A stretch of DNA of 42,046 nt from Citrobacter sp. (GCA_019415335.1 DXKH01000134.1:1-42046), one strand, 5' to 3'; shown: positions 15,549 through 26,193, counted from the stretch's first letter. Made by a program: numbers and translations. The notes: a model not told the origin generated them from the sequence alone.

Positions 15549-16844
15549 GTGAAACATCTGACTGATATGGTGGAACAGCATAAACGAGGTAAGGCAAACG
15601 GAATTTACGCCGTTTGTTCCGCACATCCGCTGGTGCTGGAATCCGCAATACGCTACGCGCAGGCAAATCACTCGCCGCTGCTAATTGAAGCAACCTCAAA
15701 TCAGGTTGACCAGTTTGGTGGGTACACGGGTATGACCCCAGCTGATTTTCGTCATTTTGTCTGCCAATTGGCCGACTCGCTTGATTTCCCTCAGGAGCAA
15801 CTGATTCTGGGAGGTGACCACCTCGGTCCGAACCGTTGGCAAAACCTGGCCGCAGAACCGGCAATGGTCAATGCCGACGAACTGATCAGAAGCTACGTTG
15901 CCGCCGGATTCAAAAAAATCCACCTTGATTGCAGCATGTCCTGCCAGGGCGATCCCATGCCATTGACCGATGCCATCGTCGCGGAACGTGCCGCGCGTCT
16001 GGCGAAGATCGCTGAAGAGACCTGCATTGCCCATTTTGGGGAGTCGGATCTGGTCTATGTGATTGGCACTGAAGTGCCGGTACCGGGCGGAGCTCATGAG
16101 ACGTTGACCGAACTGGCAGTGACCACGCCCGAGGCCGCACGTGCGACGCTGGAAGCCCATCGTCACGCCTTTGAAAAACAGGGACTCGATGCCATCTGGC
16201 CACGCATCATCGCGCTGGTGGTGCAACCCGGCGTTGAGTTCGACCATACCCATATCATTGATTATCAACCACAGAAAGCCGTTGCATTAAGCAAGATGGT
16301 GGAAGCGTATGACACGCTGGTCTTTGAGGCGCACTCCACGGACTATCAAACGCCGCAGTCGCTGCGCCAGTTAGTGAAAGATCACTTTGCCATCCTGAAA
16401 GTCGGTCCGGCCCTGACCTTCGCCCTACGCGAAGCGCTGTTCTCGCTGGCCGCCATTGAAGAAGAGTTGCTCCCGGCAAAGGCCTGTTCCGACTTGCGTC
16501 ATGTCCTTGAGAGCGTCATGCTCGATCGTCCGGAATACTGGCAGAGCCACTACCATGGCGATGGGAATACCCGTCGCCTGGCACGCGGCTACAGCTACTC
16601 CGATCGCGTTCGTTACTACTGGCCGGACAGCCAGATTGATGACGCGTTTGAACGACTGGTGCGCAATCTGGCGGATGAGCCGATTCCTCTGCCGCTCATT
16701 AGCCAGTATCTGCCGTTACAGTACGTAAAAGTGCGCGAGGGAGGTCTCAATGCCACACCGCGAGAACTCATCATCAACCATATTCAGGACATACTGCAGC
16801 AGTACCATGCCGCCTGCCAGGGCGTAACGTCCCAAAACGGATAA
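15549..16844 (+). CDS. kbaZ: D-tagatose-1,6-bisphosphate aldolase subunit
   Basis: Chaperone-like, non-catalytic subunit that stabilises and activates the class II aldolase KbaY, which splits tagatose-1,6-bisphosphate to DHAP and glyceraldehyde-3-phosphate. The 431-aa protein is nearly collinear with E. coli KbaZ (426 aa). Family blocks are [40 protein letters not shown] and [11 protein letters not shown]. The start codon is GTG at 15549, with GGAGAGGA just upstream, as in E. coli. The C-terminus is extended by a few residues (QGVTSQNG). It is the first gene of the kbaZ-agaVWEFA operon, under AgaR boxes. Confidence 0.96.
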   Translation: MKHLTDMVEQHKRGKANGIYAVCSAHPLVLESAIRYAQANHSPLLIEATSNQVDQFGGYTGMTPADFRHFVCQLADSLDFPQEQLILGGDHLGPNRWQNLAAEPAMVNADELIRSYVAAGFKKIHLDCSMSCQGDPMPLTDAIVAERAARLAKIAEETCIAHFGESDLVYVIGTEVPVPGGAHETLTELAVTTPEAARATLEAHRHAFEKQGLDAIWPRIIALVVQPGVEFDHTHIIDYQPQKAVALSKMVEAYDTLVFEAHSTDYQTPQSLRQLVKDHFAILKVGPALTFALREALFSLAAIEEELLPAKACSDLRHVLESVMLDRPEYWQSHYHGDGNTRRLARGYSYSDRVRYYWPDSQIDDAFERLVRNLADEPIPLPLISQYLPLQYVKVREGGLNATPRELIINHIQDILQQYHAACQGVTSQNG

Positions 16845-16863
16845 CAAAAAAGAGGAACACGCT

Positions 16864-17337
16864 ATGCCAAATATTGTACTCAGCCGTATCGACGAAAGGC
16901 TCATTCATGGCCAGGTTGGGGTGCAGTGGGTCGGGTTTGCGGGGGCAAATCTGGTCCTGGTCGCCAACGATGAAGTGGCGGAAGACACCGTGCAACAGAA
17001 CCTGATGGAGATGGTGCTGGCGGAAGGGATCGCCGTACGTTTCTGGTCGCTGCAAAAAGTGATCGACAACATTCACCGCGCCGCCGACCGACAGAAAATT
17101 TTGCTGGTCTGCAAGTCACCCACCGATTTCCTCAGGCTGGTCGAAGGTGGGGTTCCTGTAACACGGATCAACGTAGGCAATATGCACTACGCCAATGGCA
17201 AACAGCAGGTTGCCAAAACGGTCTCTGTCGACACGACCGATATTGCGGCGTTTAACGGCCTGAAAGCCGCCGGGGTGGAATGCTTTGTTCAGGGCGTTCC
17301 GACAGAACCCGCGCAGGATCTCTTTAAACTCATCTGA
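16864..17337 (+). CDS. agaV: PTS N-acetylgalactosamine transporter subunit IIB
   Basis: Cytosolic phospho-carrier of the GalNAc PTS (mannose/sorbose family). It accepts phosphate from AgaF and passes it to the sugar translocated by AgaW/AgaE. At 157 aa it has the usual IIB-Man size. The phosphorylation site is His15 in RIDERLIHGQVGVQWV, and a second conserved block is RINVGNMHYANGKQQVAKTV. It follows kbaZ by 19 bp with AGAGGAA before the ATG. The paralogue AgaB is in the second aga operon. Confidence 0.95.
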   Translation: MPNIVLSRIDERLIHGQVGVQWVGFAGANLVLVANDEVAEDTVQQNLMEMVLAEGIAVRFWSLQKVIDNIHRAADRQKILLVCKSPTDFLRLVEGGVPVTRINVGNMHYANGKQQVAKTVSVDTTDIAAFNGLKAAGVECFVQGVPTEPAQDLFKLI

Positions 17338-17347
17338 GGCCTTCACC

Positions 17348-18127
17348 ATGGAAATTAGTCTGTTACAGGCTTTTGCATTAGGTATCCTCGCCTTTATTGC
17401 CGGCCTGGATATGTTCAACGGATTAACACACATGCACCGCCCGGTGGTGCTTGGGCCGCTGGTCGGCCTGATTCTGGGCGATCTGCATACCGGTATTTTA
17501 ACCGGCGGTACGCTGGAACTGGTGTGGATGGGACTCGCACCGCTGGCAGGTGCGCAACCGCCAAACGTCATTATCGGCACTATCGTGGGTACGACGTTCG
17601 CCATTACGACAGGGGTGAAACCGGATGTCGCAGTCGGTGTCGCCGTACCGTTTGCTGTGGCAGTACAGATGGGGATTACGTTCCTGTTCTCCGTGATGTC
17701 TGGGGTGATGTCCCGCTGCGATCGCATGGCAGCGAATGCGGATACCGCCGGTATTGAACGGGTCAACTATCTGGCGTTACTGGCACTGGGGATCTTCTAT
17801 TTTCTGTGTGCGTTCCTGCCGATTTACTTCGGCGCAGAGCACGCGAAAACGGCCATTGATGTTCTGCCGGAACGTCTGATTGACGGTCTCGGCGTCGCAG
17901 GCGGCATCATGCCAGCCATCGGCTTTGCCGTACTGCTGAAAATCATGATGAAAAACGTCTATATCCCTTACTTTATCATCGGTTTCGTGGGAGCCGCCTG
18001 GCTCAAGCTGCCGGTACTGGCGATCGCCGCTGCGGCACTGGCCATGGCGCTGATCGACCTGCTGCGTAAATCTCCAGAACCAACCCAACCAGCGGCCCAG
18101 AAAGAGGAATTCGAAGATGGCATCTAA
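17348..18127 (+). CDS. agaW: PTS N-acetylgalactosamine transporter subunit IIC
   Basis: Membrane subunit of the GalNAc permease. The 259-aa protein has multiple hydrophobic segments. The IIC-Man signature GLAPLAGAQPPNVIIGTIVGT (from about residue 62) is typical of the sugar-translocating domain. The start MEISLLQAFALG at 17348 is preferred over an upstream ATG at 17285, which would overlap agaV by 53 bp and add unrelated residues. It overlaps agaE by 11 nt, so translation is probably coupled. In K-12 this gene is a remnant; here it is full length. Confidence 0.95.
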   Translation: MEISLLQAFALGILAFIAGLDMFNGLTHMHRPVVLGPLVGLILGDLHTGILTGGTLELVWMGLAPLAGAQPPNVIIGTIVGTTFAITTGVKPDVAVGVAVPFAVAVQMGITFLFSVMSGVMSRCDRMAANADTAGIERVNYLALLALGIFYFLCAFLPIYFGAEHAKTAIDVLPERLIDGLGVAGGIMPAIGFAVLLKIMMKNVYIPYFIIGFVGAAWLKLPVLAIAAAALAMALIDLLRKSPEPTQPAAQKEEFEDGI

Positions 18128-18995
18128 TCAACAAACTCTTCCGACTGTTTCCGACAGCGAAGAAACGCTGCTTTCCGGCGTAAACGAAAACATCTATGAA
18201 GATCAGAGCATTGGCGCAGAGCTGACCAAAAAAGATATCAACCGGGTCGCCTGGCGTTCCATGCTGTTACAAGCGTCGTTTAACTACGAACGTATGCAGG
18301 CTTCCGGTTGGCTGTACGGTCTGTTGCCTGCGCTGAAAAAGATCCACACCAATAAACGCGACCTGGCGCGCGCCATGAAAGGCCACATGGGTTTCTTCAA
18401 CACCCACCCCTTCCTGGTGACGTTTGTCATTGGCATCATTCTGGCGATGGAGCGCTCAAAGCAGGACGTTAACAGTATTCAGAGCACCAAAATTGCCGTT
18501 GGCGCACCGCTCGGCGGGATTGGCGATGCGATGTTCTGGCTGACGCTGTTGCCGATTTGCGGCGGCATCGGGGCCAGTCTGGCCTTGCAGGGCTCCATCC
18601 TCGGCGCGGTGGTCTTTATTGTGCTGTTTAACGTGGTCCATCTGGGTCTGCGTTTTGGCCTGGCGCACTATGCTTATCGTATGGGGGTCGCCGCCATTCC
18701 GCTCATCAAGGCCAATACGAAGAAAGTGGGCCACGCGGCGTCTATCGTCGGGATGACGGTCATTGGCGCGCTCGTGGCGACCTATGTGCGTCTGAACACC
18801 ACGCTCGAAATCAAGGCGGGTGATGCGGTCGTCAAGCTCCAGGCAGACGTTATCGACAAACTGATGCCCGCTTTTTTACCGCTGGTCTATACCCTGACGA
18901 TGTTCTGGTTAGTCCGTCGCGGCTGGAGTCCGCTGCGCCTCATCGGTATCACCGTGGTACTGGGTGTTGTCGGCAAGTTCTGTCACTTCTTGTAA
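18117..18995 (+). CDS. agaE: PTS N-acetylgalactosamine transporter subunit IID
   Basis: Second membrane subunit of the GalNAc permease, paired with AgaW. The 292-aa protein has a polar N-terminal tail of about 35 residues, then the IID-Man signature LTKKDINRVAWRSMLLQASF and NYERMQASGWLYGLLPALKK. GAPLGGIGDAMFWLTLLPI (about 126-144) is the other hallmark, and hydrophobic segments fill the C-terminal half. The gene is absent from K-12 but present in complete aga loci. It starts inside the end of agaW and is followed 16 bp later by agaF. Confidence 0.95.
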   Translation: MASNQQTLPTVSDSEETLLSGVNENIYEDQSIGAELTKKDINRVAWRSMLLQASFNYERMQASGWLYGLLPALKKIHTNKRDLARAMKGHMGFFNTHPFLVTFVIGIILAMERSKQDVNSIQSTKIAVGAPLGGIGDAMFWLTLLPICGGIGASLALQGSILGAVVFIVLFNVVHLGLRFGLAHYAYRMGVAAIPLIKANTKKVGHAASIVGMTVIGALVATYVRLNTTLEIKAGDAVVKLQADVIDKLMPAFLPLVYTLTMFWLVRRGWSPLRLIGITVVLGVVGKFCHFL

Positions 18996-19011
18996 AGCAA
19001 AGAGGTCTTCG

Positions 19012-19446
19012 ATGTTAGGTATTATTTTGACGGGGCACGGTGGGTTTGCCAGCGGTATGGAAAAAGCGATGAAACAGATCCTCGGCGAGCAGTCGCAGTT
19101 TATCGCCATCGATTTTCCGGAAACCTCCACCACTGCGCTGCTCACCTCACAGCTTGAGCAGGCGATTGAACAACTGGACGGCGAGGAAGACATCGTGTTC
19201 CTGACCGACCTGCTCGGCGGCACACCGTTTCGCGTCGCCTCTACGCTGGCGATGCTGAAACCTGGCCGGGAAGTGATCACCGGCACTAACCTGCAACTGC
19301 TGCTGGAGATGGTGCTGGATCGCGAAGGACTCAGCAGCGAAGCATTTCGTGTGCAGGCGCTGGAGTGCGGGCATCGCGGCCTGACCAGCCTGGTCGATGA
19401 GCTGGGCCGCTGCCGCGAGGAGCACCCCATCGAGGAAGGGATATGA
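19012..19446 (+). CDS. agaF: PTS galactosamine/N-acetylgalactosamine subunit IIA
   Basis: Soluble EIIA of the mannose family, taking phosphate from HPr and giving it to AgaV and, by inference, AgaB (no other EIIA gene is present in the locus). The 144-aa protein begins MLGIILTGHGGFASGMEKAM, with His9 as the phosphorylation site. DLLGGTPFRVASTLA (about 63-77) is the second family block. The ATG at 19012 follows AGAGG; an earlier ATG at 18964 would add an unrelated overlap with agaE. The stop overlaps the agaA start as ATGA. Confidence 0.94.
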   Translation: MLGIILTGHGGFASGMEKAMKQILGEQSQFIAIDFPETSTTALLTSQLEQAIEQLDGEEDIVFLTDLLGGTPFRVASTLAMLKPGREVITGTNLQLLLEMVLDREGLSSEAFRVQALECGHRGLTSLVDELGRCREEHPIEEGI

Positions 19447-20576
19447 CGCAGGTTTTGCGCGCCAGACGCCTGCTCACCGAGCAAGGTTGGCTGGACGATC
19501 ATCAGTTGCGCGTTGAAGAAGGCGTCATCACGGCCATCGAGCCCATTCCTGCGGGTATCACCGTGCGCGACGCCGAACTACTGTGTCCTGCCTATATCGA
19601 CACCCACGTCCACGGTGGCGCGGGAGTCGATGTGATGGACGATGAACCGGACGCACTCGACAAGCTGGCGATGCACAAAGCGCGTGAAGGGGTTGCCAGT
19701 TGGCTCCCCACCACCGTCACCGCGCCGCTGAAGACGATTCACCACGCGCTGGAGCGCATCGCGCAACGCTGTTATTCCGGCGGGCCTGGCGCTCAGGTGC
19801 TCGGAAGTTATCTGGAAGGGCCATACTTCACGCCGCAGAATAAAGGCGCCCATCCCCCGGAACTGTTTCGGGAACTGGACCTCACGGAACTGGATGAGCT
19901 GATCGCCATTTCACGACAGACCCTGCGCGTGGTGGCGCTGGCACCGGAAAAACCGGGCGCATTGCAGGCGATTCGCCATCTCAGGCAGCAGGGTGTGCGG
20001 GTGATGCTGGGGCATAGCGCGGCAAGTTGGGCGCAAACCCAGGCCGCTTTTGACGCAGGTGCGAGCGGACTTGTGCACTGCTACAACGGCATGACCGGAC
20101 TCCATCACCGGGAGCCTGGAATGGTCGGCGCAGGACTCACCGATCCACGCGCGTGGCTGGAGCTCATCGCCGACGGACACCACGTCCATCCGGCCGCCAT
20201 GAAGCTCTGTTGTTGCTGTGCCAAAGAGAGGCTGGTGCTGATCACCGATGCGATGCAGGCCGCCGGAATGCCCGACGGAAACTACACGCTGTGCGGTGAA
20301 AAGGTCGAAATGCACGACGGAATTGTGCGGACCGCATCGGGTGGTCTGGCGGGCAGTACGTTGTCGCTGGATGCGGCTGTGCGCAATATGGTTGAACTGA
20401 CAGAAATAGCCCCTGAGGATGCGATCCATATGGCCTCGCTCCATCCGGCGCGATTGCTGGGGATCGACAGCCACGTAGGATCGTTAGCCGTGGGCAAACG
20501 CGCCAGCATGATCGCCCTCGACGGCGGACTACATTTACAACAGATCTGGATTCAGGGTCAGCTCCTCCCCCTTTGA
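19443..20576 (+). CDS. agaA: N-acetylgalactosamine-6-phosphate deacetylase
   Basis: Hydrolyses GalNAc-6-P to GalN-6-P and acetate. It is a 377-aa amidohydrolase of the NagA family. The metal-binding HxH is in IDTHVHGGAGVDVMD (His55, His57). EGPYFTPQNKGAHPPEL carries a metal-ligand Glu, GHSAAS a metal His, and ITDAMQAAGMPDG the catalytic Asp. The gene overlaps agaF by 4 nt and closes the first aga operon, before a terminator. It is intact here, whereas K-12 has only a fragment. The phosphate specificity (Gal versus Glc) is inferred from the cluster. Confidence 0.95.
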   Translation: MTQVLRARRLLTEQGWLDDHQLRVEEGVITAIEPIPAGITVRDAELLCPAYIDTHVHGGAGVDVMDDEPDALDKLAMHKAREGVASWLPTTVTAPLKTIHHALERIAQRCYSGGPGAQVLGSYLEGPYFTPQNKGAHPPELFRELDLTELDELIAISRQTLRVVALAPEKPGALQAIRHLRQQGVRVMLGHSAASWAQTQAAFDAGASGLVHCYNGMTGLHHREPGMVGAGLTDPRAWLELIADGHHVHPAAMKLCCCCAKERLVLITDAMQAAGMPDGNYTLCGEKVEMHDGIVRTASGGLAGSTLSLDAAVRNMVELTEIAPEDAIHMASLHPARLLGIDSHVGSLAVGKRASMIALDGGLHLQQIWIQGQLLPL

Positions 20577-20593
20577 CCCTTTTTTTTCTCCCT

Positions 20594-20626
20594 GGCCTTC
20601 GATCATAAATCGTAAGGCCTTTCTTT
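20594..20626 (+). terminator. terminator after agaA
   Basis: GGCCTTCGAT-CATAA-ATCGTAAGGCC forms a 10-bp stem with one bulged T, followed by TTTCTTTT. It ends the kbaZ-agaA transcript. Confidence 0.75.
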
Positions 20627-20718
20627 TCCTTTCGCTTAAGAAAACCCTCACCCCAGGACGTTCAGAGAGAATTATTACAGATCAATAAGATAAAAACCCT
20701 CCCCGTACAATCGATCAC

Positions 20719-20742
20719 ACTTTTCGTTTTATTTCATTTTGC
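20719..20742 (+). promoter_or_regulatory. AgaR operator upstream of agaS, box A
   Basis: TTTTCGTTTTATTTCATTTT fits the AgaR consensus at the four T-rich units. It indicates a separate AgaR-controlled promoter for agaS-kbaY-agaBCDI. Confidence 0.75.
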
Positions 20743-20749
20743 ATTGTTG

Positions 20750-20772
20750 AACTTTCGATTTCTTTCCTATAG
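20750..20772 (+). promoter_or_regulatory. AgaR operator upstream of agaS, box B
   Basis: CTTTCGATTTCTTTCCTATA is a weaker match to the AgaR consensus, 31 bp (about three helical turns) from box A. Confidence 0.55.
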
Positions 20773-20796
20773 ATTTTAATTAATCGATCATGTGAA

Positions 20797-20818
20797 CAAG
20801 TGAAACGAAACGAAAGAT
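20797..20818 (-). promoter_or_regulatory. AgaR operator upstream of agaS, box C (inverted)
   Basis: On the minus strand it reads ATCTTTCGTTTCGTTTCACT, a perfect match to TTTCRTTTYRTTTY. It lies about 55 bp before the agaS start. Confidence 0.8.
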
Positions 20819-20872
20819 AGCGACATTTTGCCAGCGTCTGATGTGGAATTCACAAGACTAAGGACTTACGTT

Positions 20873-22027
20873 ATGCCAGAAACCTATACCCCTGCAGCGG
20901 CAACAACCGGAACCTGGACTGAAGAAGAGATCCGCCAGCAGCCTGCCAGTTGGATCCGCTCGCTGACGAACATTGACGCGATTCGTACCGCGATCGACAA
21001 CTTTCTTGCACCACTTTTGCGTAAAGACGATCTGCGGATCGTTCTGACCGGGGCGGGTACCTCGGCATTCATTGGCGAGATCATCGCTCCCTGGCTTGCC
21101 AGCCACACGGGGCAAAACATCAGCGCAGTACCGACCACCGATCTGGTCACCAATCCGATGGATTATCTGAATCCGGCGCATCCGCTGCTGCTGGTCTCGT
21201 TTGCCCGTTCCGGCAACAGCCCGGAAAGCGTGGCCGCAGTGAAACTGGCAAACCAGTTCGTCCCTGAGTGCTATCACCTTTCAATCACCTGCAATGAAGC
21301 GGGCAGCCTGTACCAGAACGCGGTGGCAAGCGATAACGCCTTTGCTCTGCTGATGCCGGCAGAAACGCACGATCGCGGTTTTGCGATGACCAGCAGTATT
21401 ACCACCATGATGGCCAGTTGCCTGGCGGTGTTCGCACCGGAACTCATCAACAGCCAGACCTTCCGCGATGTCGCGGATCGCTGCCAGACGATCCTGTCTT
21501 CACTGGGGGATTTCAGCCACGGCGTGTTTGGCAATGAAAGCTGGAAACGGATCGTCTACCTCGGCAGCGGCGGATTGCAGGGTGCGGCGCGTGAATCGGC
21601 CCTGAAAGTGCTGGAACTGACCGCCGGTAAGCTGGCGGCGTTTTACGATTCGCCAACCGGCTTCCGTCACGGACCGAAATCACTGGTGGATAACGAAACG
21701 CTGATCGTGGTGTATATCTCCAGCCACCCTTACACCCGGCAGTACGATCTCGATCTGCTGGCGGAGCTGCGTCGCGATGATCAGGCCATGCGCGTTGTTG
21801 CCATTGCAGCCGAAAGCGATTCCCTTATCGAAGCCGGTCCGCACATTTTGCTGCCACCTGCGCGCCATTTCATCGATACCGAACTGGCGTTCTGCTACCT
21901 GATGTATGCCCAGGTCTTTGCGCTCACCCAGTCCATTAATGTCGGTAATACGCCGGATACCCCTTCGCGCAGCGGTACGGTCAACCGCGTGGTGCAGGGC
22001 GTCGTTATTCATCCATGGCAGGCTTAA
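20873..22027 (+). CDS. agaS: D-galactosamine-6-phosphate deaminase/isomerase
   Basis: Converts GalN-6-P to tagatose-6-P and ammonia; in E. coli AgaS, not AgaI, was shown to do this. The 384-aa protein has two SIS (sugar isomerase) domains. The first has LTGAGTSAFIGE and SFARSGNSPESVAA (phosphosugar loop); the second has YLGSGGLQGAARESALKVLE and DSPTGFRHGPKSLV, with the His-Gly-Pro loop common to GlmS-like isomerases. The start MPETYTPAAATTG at 20873 matches E. coli AgaS; an upstream ATG at 20828 does not. It is the first gene of the second aga operon and lies 12 bp before kbaY. Confidence 0.96.
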   Translation: MPETYTPAAATTGTWTEEEIRQQPASWIRSLTNIDAIRTAIDNFLAPLLRKDDLRIVLTGAGTSAFIGEIIAPWLASHTGQNISAVPTTDLVTNPMDYLNPAHPLLLVSFARSGNSPESVAAVKLANQFVPECYHLSITCNEAGSLYQNAVASDNAFALLMPAETHDRGFAMTSSITTMMASCLAVFAPELINSQTFRDVADRCQTILSSLGDFSHGVFGNESWKRIVYLGSGGLQGAARESALKVLELTAGKLAAFYDSPTGFRHGPKSLVDNETLIVVYISSHPYTRQYDLDLLAELRRDDQAMRVVAIAAESDSLIEAGPHILLPPARHFIDTELAFCYLMYAQVFALTQSINVGNTPDTPSRSGTVNRVVQGVVIHPWQA

Positions 22028-23119
<1,092 letters not shown>

Positions 23120-23301
23120 ACCGTTTCAACACGATATTCAGAAGCGTTATCTGATTAATATCAGGTAGCGCTTTCTGGCCAAATAGCGGAGGAAAATAAC
23201 AAGATTACATCACGCTGAATTAATTAATGAATGCGATACGGTAAGAATAATATATTTCAACAAACTCAGTCATTCAATTATTTTATGGTGAGGATTTAAG
23301 T
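23120..23301 (+). other. rest of the kbaY-agaB gap
   Basis: AT-rich sequence with no gene and no clear AgaR box. GGTGAGGA (23287-23294) is the agaB ribosome site. A local promoter is possible but not assignable. Confidence 0.4.
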
Positions 23302-23778
23302 ATGAGCAGTCCAAATATCCTGTTAACGCGTATTGATAACCGACTGGTACATGGTCAGGTGGGTGTCACCTGGACATCGACGATCGGTGCCAATCTGTTG
23401 GTCGTCGTGGATGATGATGTCGCTCAGGATGAGATTCAGCAGAAATTAATGGGCATCACCGCAGAAACCTACGGTTTCGGTATCCGCTTCTTCTCTATAG
23501 AAAAAACCATCAATGTCATCGGTAAGGCCGCGCCGCATCAGAAGATCTTCCTGATTTGCCGCACCCCGCAGACGGTCAGAAAGCTGCTCGAAGGCGGTAT
23601 CACGCTCAACGACGTGAACGTCGGCAATATGCACTTCTCGGAAGGCAAAAAGCAGATCAGCAGCAAAGTTTATGTCAATGAGCAGGATCTTCAGGACCTG
23701 CAGTTCATTAAGAAACATGGCGTAAACATTTTTATTCAGGATGTCCCTGGCGATCAAAAAGAAGCGATCCCGGAGTAA
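23302..23778 (+). CDS. agaB: PTS galactosamine transporter subunit IIB
   Basis: Cytosolic phospho-carrier of the galactosamine PTS. It is a 158-aa IIB-Man protein with phosphorylation-site His17 in RIDNRLVHGQVGVTWT; DVNVGNMHFSEGKKQISSKV is the other conserved block. It is a paralogue of AgaV. The two differ in the loop after His and in the C-terminal third, consistent with serving different membrane subunits. It starts the agaBCD block after the ERIC-containing gap. Confidence 0.94.
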   Translation: MSSPNILLTRIDNRLVHGQVGVTWTSTIGANLLVVVDDDVAQDEIQQKLMGITAETYGFGIRFFSIEKTINVIGKAAPHQKIFLICRTPQTVRKLLEGGITLNDVNVGNMHFSEGKKQISSKVYVNEQDLQDLQFIKKHGVNIFIQDVPGDQKEAIPE

Positions 23779-23832
23779 ATAATAAGCCAATGTTTTCATA
23801 TTAAAGGGACTTATTTACATGAGGTGTTCAAA

Positions 23833-24639
23833 ATGCAAGAAATCACACTTTTACAAGGGATATCCCTCGCGGCATTAGTCTTTTTTCTGGGAATCGATTT
23901 TTGGCTGGAAGCCCTGTTTTTATTCAGACCGATTATTGTCTGTACGCTCACTGGCGCCATTCTTGGCGACATTCATATTGGTTTGATCACCGGTGGTCTG
24001 ACTGAACTGGCCTTTGCCGGTTTGACGCCCGCCGGCGGTGTACAACCGCCAAACCCCATCATGGCAGGGTTGATGACCACGGTGATCGCCTGGTCTACCG
24101 GCGTGGACGCCAAAACCGCTATCGGCCTTGGCTTGCCCTTCAGCCTGCTGATGCAATACGTGATTCTGTTCTTCTATTCCGCCTTCTCCCTGTTTATGTC
24201 CAGGGCCGACAACTGCGCGAAAGAAGCCAACACCCGCGCATTTGCCCGTCTGAACTGGCTGACGACGCTGATTGTCGCCTGCTCTTACGCCATTATCGCG
24301 TTTCTCTGTACCTATCTGGCGCAGGGCGCCATGCAGGCGTTGGTGAAAGCCATGCCCGCCTGGCTTACTCATGGTTTTGAAGTCGCGGGCGGTATTCTGC
24401 CTGCCGTCGGTTTTGGTCTGTTGCTGCGCGTGATGTTCAAAGCGCAGTACATTCCTTACCTGATCGCCGGCTTCCTTTTTGTCTGCTACATCCAGGTCAA
24501 CAACCTGCTCCCGGTCGCCGTCCTCGGCGCGGGATTCGCCGTATACGAATTTTTCAATGCTAAAGCTAAACAGCAGGCGCAACCCCAGCCTGTCGCCCGT
24601 AAAAATGATGATGAAGAGGATTACAGCAATGGGATCTGA
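23833..24639 (+). CDS. agaC: PTS galactosamine transporter subunit IIC
   Basis: Membrane subunit of the galactosamine PTS. The 268-aa protein is nearly identical to E. coli AgaC. It has multiple hydrophobic segments and the IIC signature FAGLTPAGGVQPPNPIMAGL (about residues 61-80). The start MQEITLLQG at 23833, after GAGGTG, is chosen over a GTG at 23824. The C-terminal tail is polar (QAQPQPVARKNDDEEDYSNG). It overlaps agaD by 11 nt, implying coupled translation. Confidence 0.95.
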   Translation: MQEITLLQGISLAALVFFLGIDFWLEALFLFRPIIVCTLTGAILGDIHIGLITGGLTELAFAGLTPAGGVQPPNPIMAGLMTTVIAWSTGVDAKTAIGLGLPFSLLMQYVILFFYSAFSLFMSRADNCAKEANTRAFARLNWLTTLIVACSYAIIAFLCTYLAQGAMQALVKAMPAWLTHGFEVAGGILPAVGFGLLLRVMFKAQYIPYLIAGFLFVCYIQVNNLLPVAVLGAGFAVYEFFNAKAKQQAQPQPVARKNDDEEDYSNGI

Positions 24640-25420
24640 AATCAGTAAAAAAGACATTACCCGTCTTGGCTTCCGCTCTTCCCTTCTTCAGGCGAGCTTT
24701 AACTATGAAAGGATGCAGGCGGGCGGCTTTACCTGGGCGATGCTGCCCATTCTGAAAAAAATCTATAAAGATGATAAGCCGGGCCTGAGTGCGGCCATGA
24801 AAGATCATCTGGAATTTATCAATACTCACCCGAACCTCGTCGGTTTTCTGATGGGGTTACTGATCTCCATGGAAGAGAAAGGAGAGAACCGCGACACCAT
24901 TAAAGGTTTGAAAGTGGCGCTGTTTGGCCCCATCGCCGGGATTGGTGATGCTATTTTCTGGTTCACCTTACTGCCGATTATGGCGGGGATCTGCTCCTCT
25001 TTCGCCAGCCAGGGCAATTTGCTGGGGCCGATTCTGTTTTTCGCCGTCTATCTGATGATCTTTTTCCTGCGCGTTGGCTGGACTCACGTCGGCTATTCGG
25101 TCGGGGTAAAAGCCATTGATAAGGTGAGGGAAAACTCGCAGATGATCGCCCGTTCAGCGACGATCCTCGGGATCACGGTGATTGGCGGTCTGATCGCCTC
25201 TTACGTCCATATCGATGTCGTGACCTCTTTTGCCATCGACAGTACGCACAACGTGGCGCTGCAAAAGGACTTCTTTGATAAGGTCTTCCCGAACATTTTA
25301 CCGATGGGCTACACGTTGCTGATGTACTACTTACTGCGAGTGAAAAAAGCGCATCCGGTCGTGTTAATCGGCGTTACCTTTGTGCTTTCTATCGTCTCTT
25401 CCGCTCTCGGCATTTTGTAA
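24629..25420 (+). CDS. agaD: PTS galactosamine transporter subunit IID
   Basis: Membrane partner of AgaC. The 263-aa protein shows the IID-Man signature SKKDITRLGFRSSLLQASFN and YERMQAGGFTWAMLPILKK, then FGPIAGIGDAIFWFTLLPI (about 99-117). The start MGSEISKKD at 24629 lies inside the end of agaC, matching E. coli in length and sequence. Compared with AgaE it lacks the long polar N-terminal tail. agaI follows after 53 bp. Confidence 0.95.
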   Translation: MGSEISKKDITRLGFRSSLLQASFNYERMQAGGFTWAMLPILKKIYKDDKPGLSAAMKDHLEFINTHPNLVGFLMGLLISMEEKGENRDTIKGLKVALFGPIAGIGDAIFWFTLLPIMAGICSSFASQGNLLGPILFFAVYLMIFFLRVGWTHVGYSVGVKAIDKVRENSQMIARSATILGITVIGGLIASYVHIDVVTSFAIDSTHNVALQKDFFDKVFPNILPMGYTLLMYYLLRVKKAHPVVLIGVTFVLSIVSSALGIL

Positions 25421-25473
25421 ACCGAACGGGGCGTGACCGCACGTGCGCCCCTCGTCAAAAGGATGACTGACAA

Positions 25474-26193
25474 ATGCAATGCATACAGTACTGCGACCAC
25501 TATGATGCGCTCAGCGATCGCGCCAGCGAGCGGTTAGTTCAGGTCATACAGGACAAACCGGACGCGACAATCTGCCTGGCGACCGGCGCCACACCTGAAC
25601 TGACCTATCGTTTCTTTGTCGAGAAAGTACAGCAGCATCACGTTGATATCCAAAACGTGACCTTCGTGAAGCTCGATGAGTGGGTGGGAATTCCCTTACA
25701 CACGCCGGGTACCTGTGAATCGTTCCTGCAACAGCACATCGTGCAACCGCTTGGCCTGCGCCCGGAGCAGCTGATCGGTTTTCAGTCGGAAAATATTGAC
25801 GAGGCGGAGTGCGAGCGCGTGACGGATTTGATTGCCAGCCGGGGCGGTCTCGATTTATGCGTATTGGGCATCGGCAAAAATGGTCATCTGGGGCTGAACG
25901 AGCCGGGAATCGCGCTAGAGCCGTGTTGCCATATCAGCAGGCTTGATGACCAAACGCGCCACCACGACATGCTGAAAACGGCCGGTCGTCCGGTGACGCA
26001 CGGTATCACGCTGGGCTTGAAGGAGATCCTCAATGCAAAAGAAATTTTGCTGCTGGTTGCCGGAGAAGGAAAACAGGCCGCTGTCGAAAAATACCTGACC
26101 GCTACCGTGACAACGGCGATTCCGGCCTCGTTTTTGTGGCTGCATGACAATACGACATGCTTACTGGATGGCTCGCGATATTCTGATAGGTAA
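25474..26193 (+). CDS. agaI: glucosamine/galactosamine-6-phosphate isomerase homologue
   Basis: It belongs to the NagB/6-phosphogluconolactonase fold family. The 239-aa product has CLATGATPELTYRF (phosphate-binding loop, about residues 34-47), TFVKLDEWVGIP with the NagB-type catalytic Asp, and LCVLGIGKNGHLGLNEPG with the catalytic-region His. It was named as the GalN-6-P deaminase, but genetic work in E. coli assigned that activity to AgaS, so its role is uncertain. It is a little shorter at the N-terminus than K-12 AgaI (251 aa). It is the last gene of the agaS operon. Confidence 0.93.
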   Translation: MQCIQYCDHYDALSDRASERLVQVIQDKPDATICLATGATPELTYRFFVEKVQQHHVDIQNVTFVKLDEWVGIPLHTPGTCESFLQQHIVQPLGLRPEQLIGFQSENIDEAECERVTDLIASRGGLDLCVLGIGKNGHLGLNEPGIALEPCCHISRLDDQTRHHDMLKTAGRPVTHGITLGLKEILNAKEILLLVAGEGKQAAVEKYLTATVTTAIPASFLWLHDNTTCLLDGSRYSDR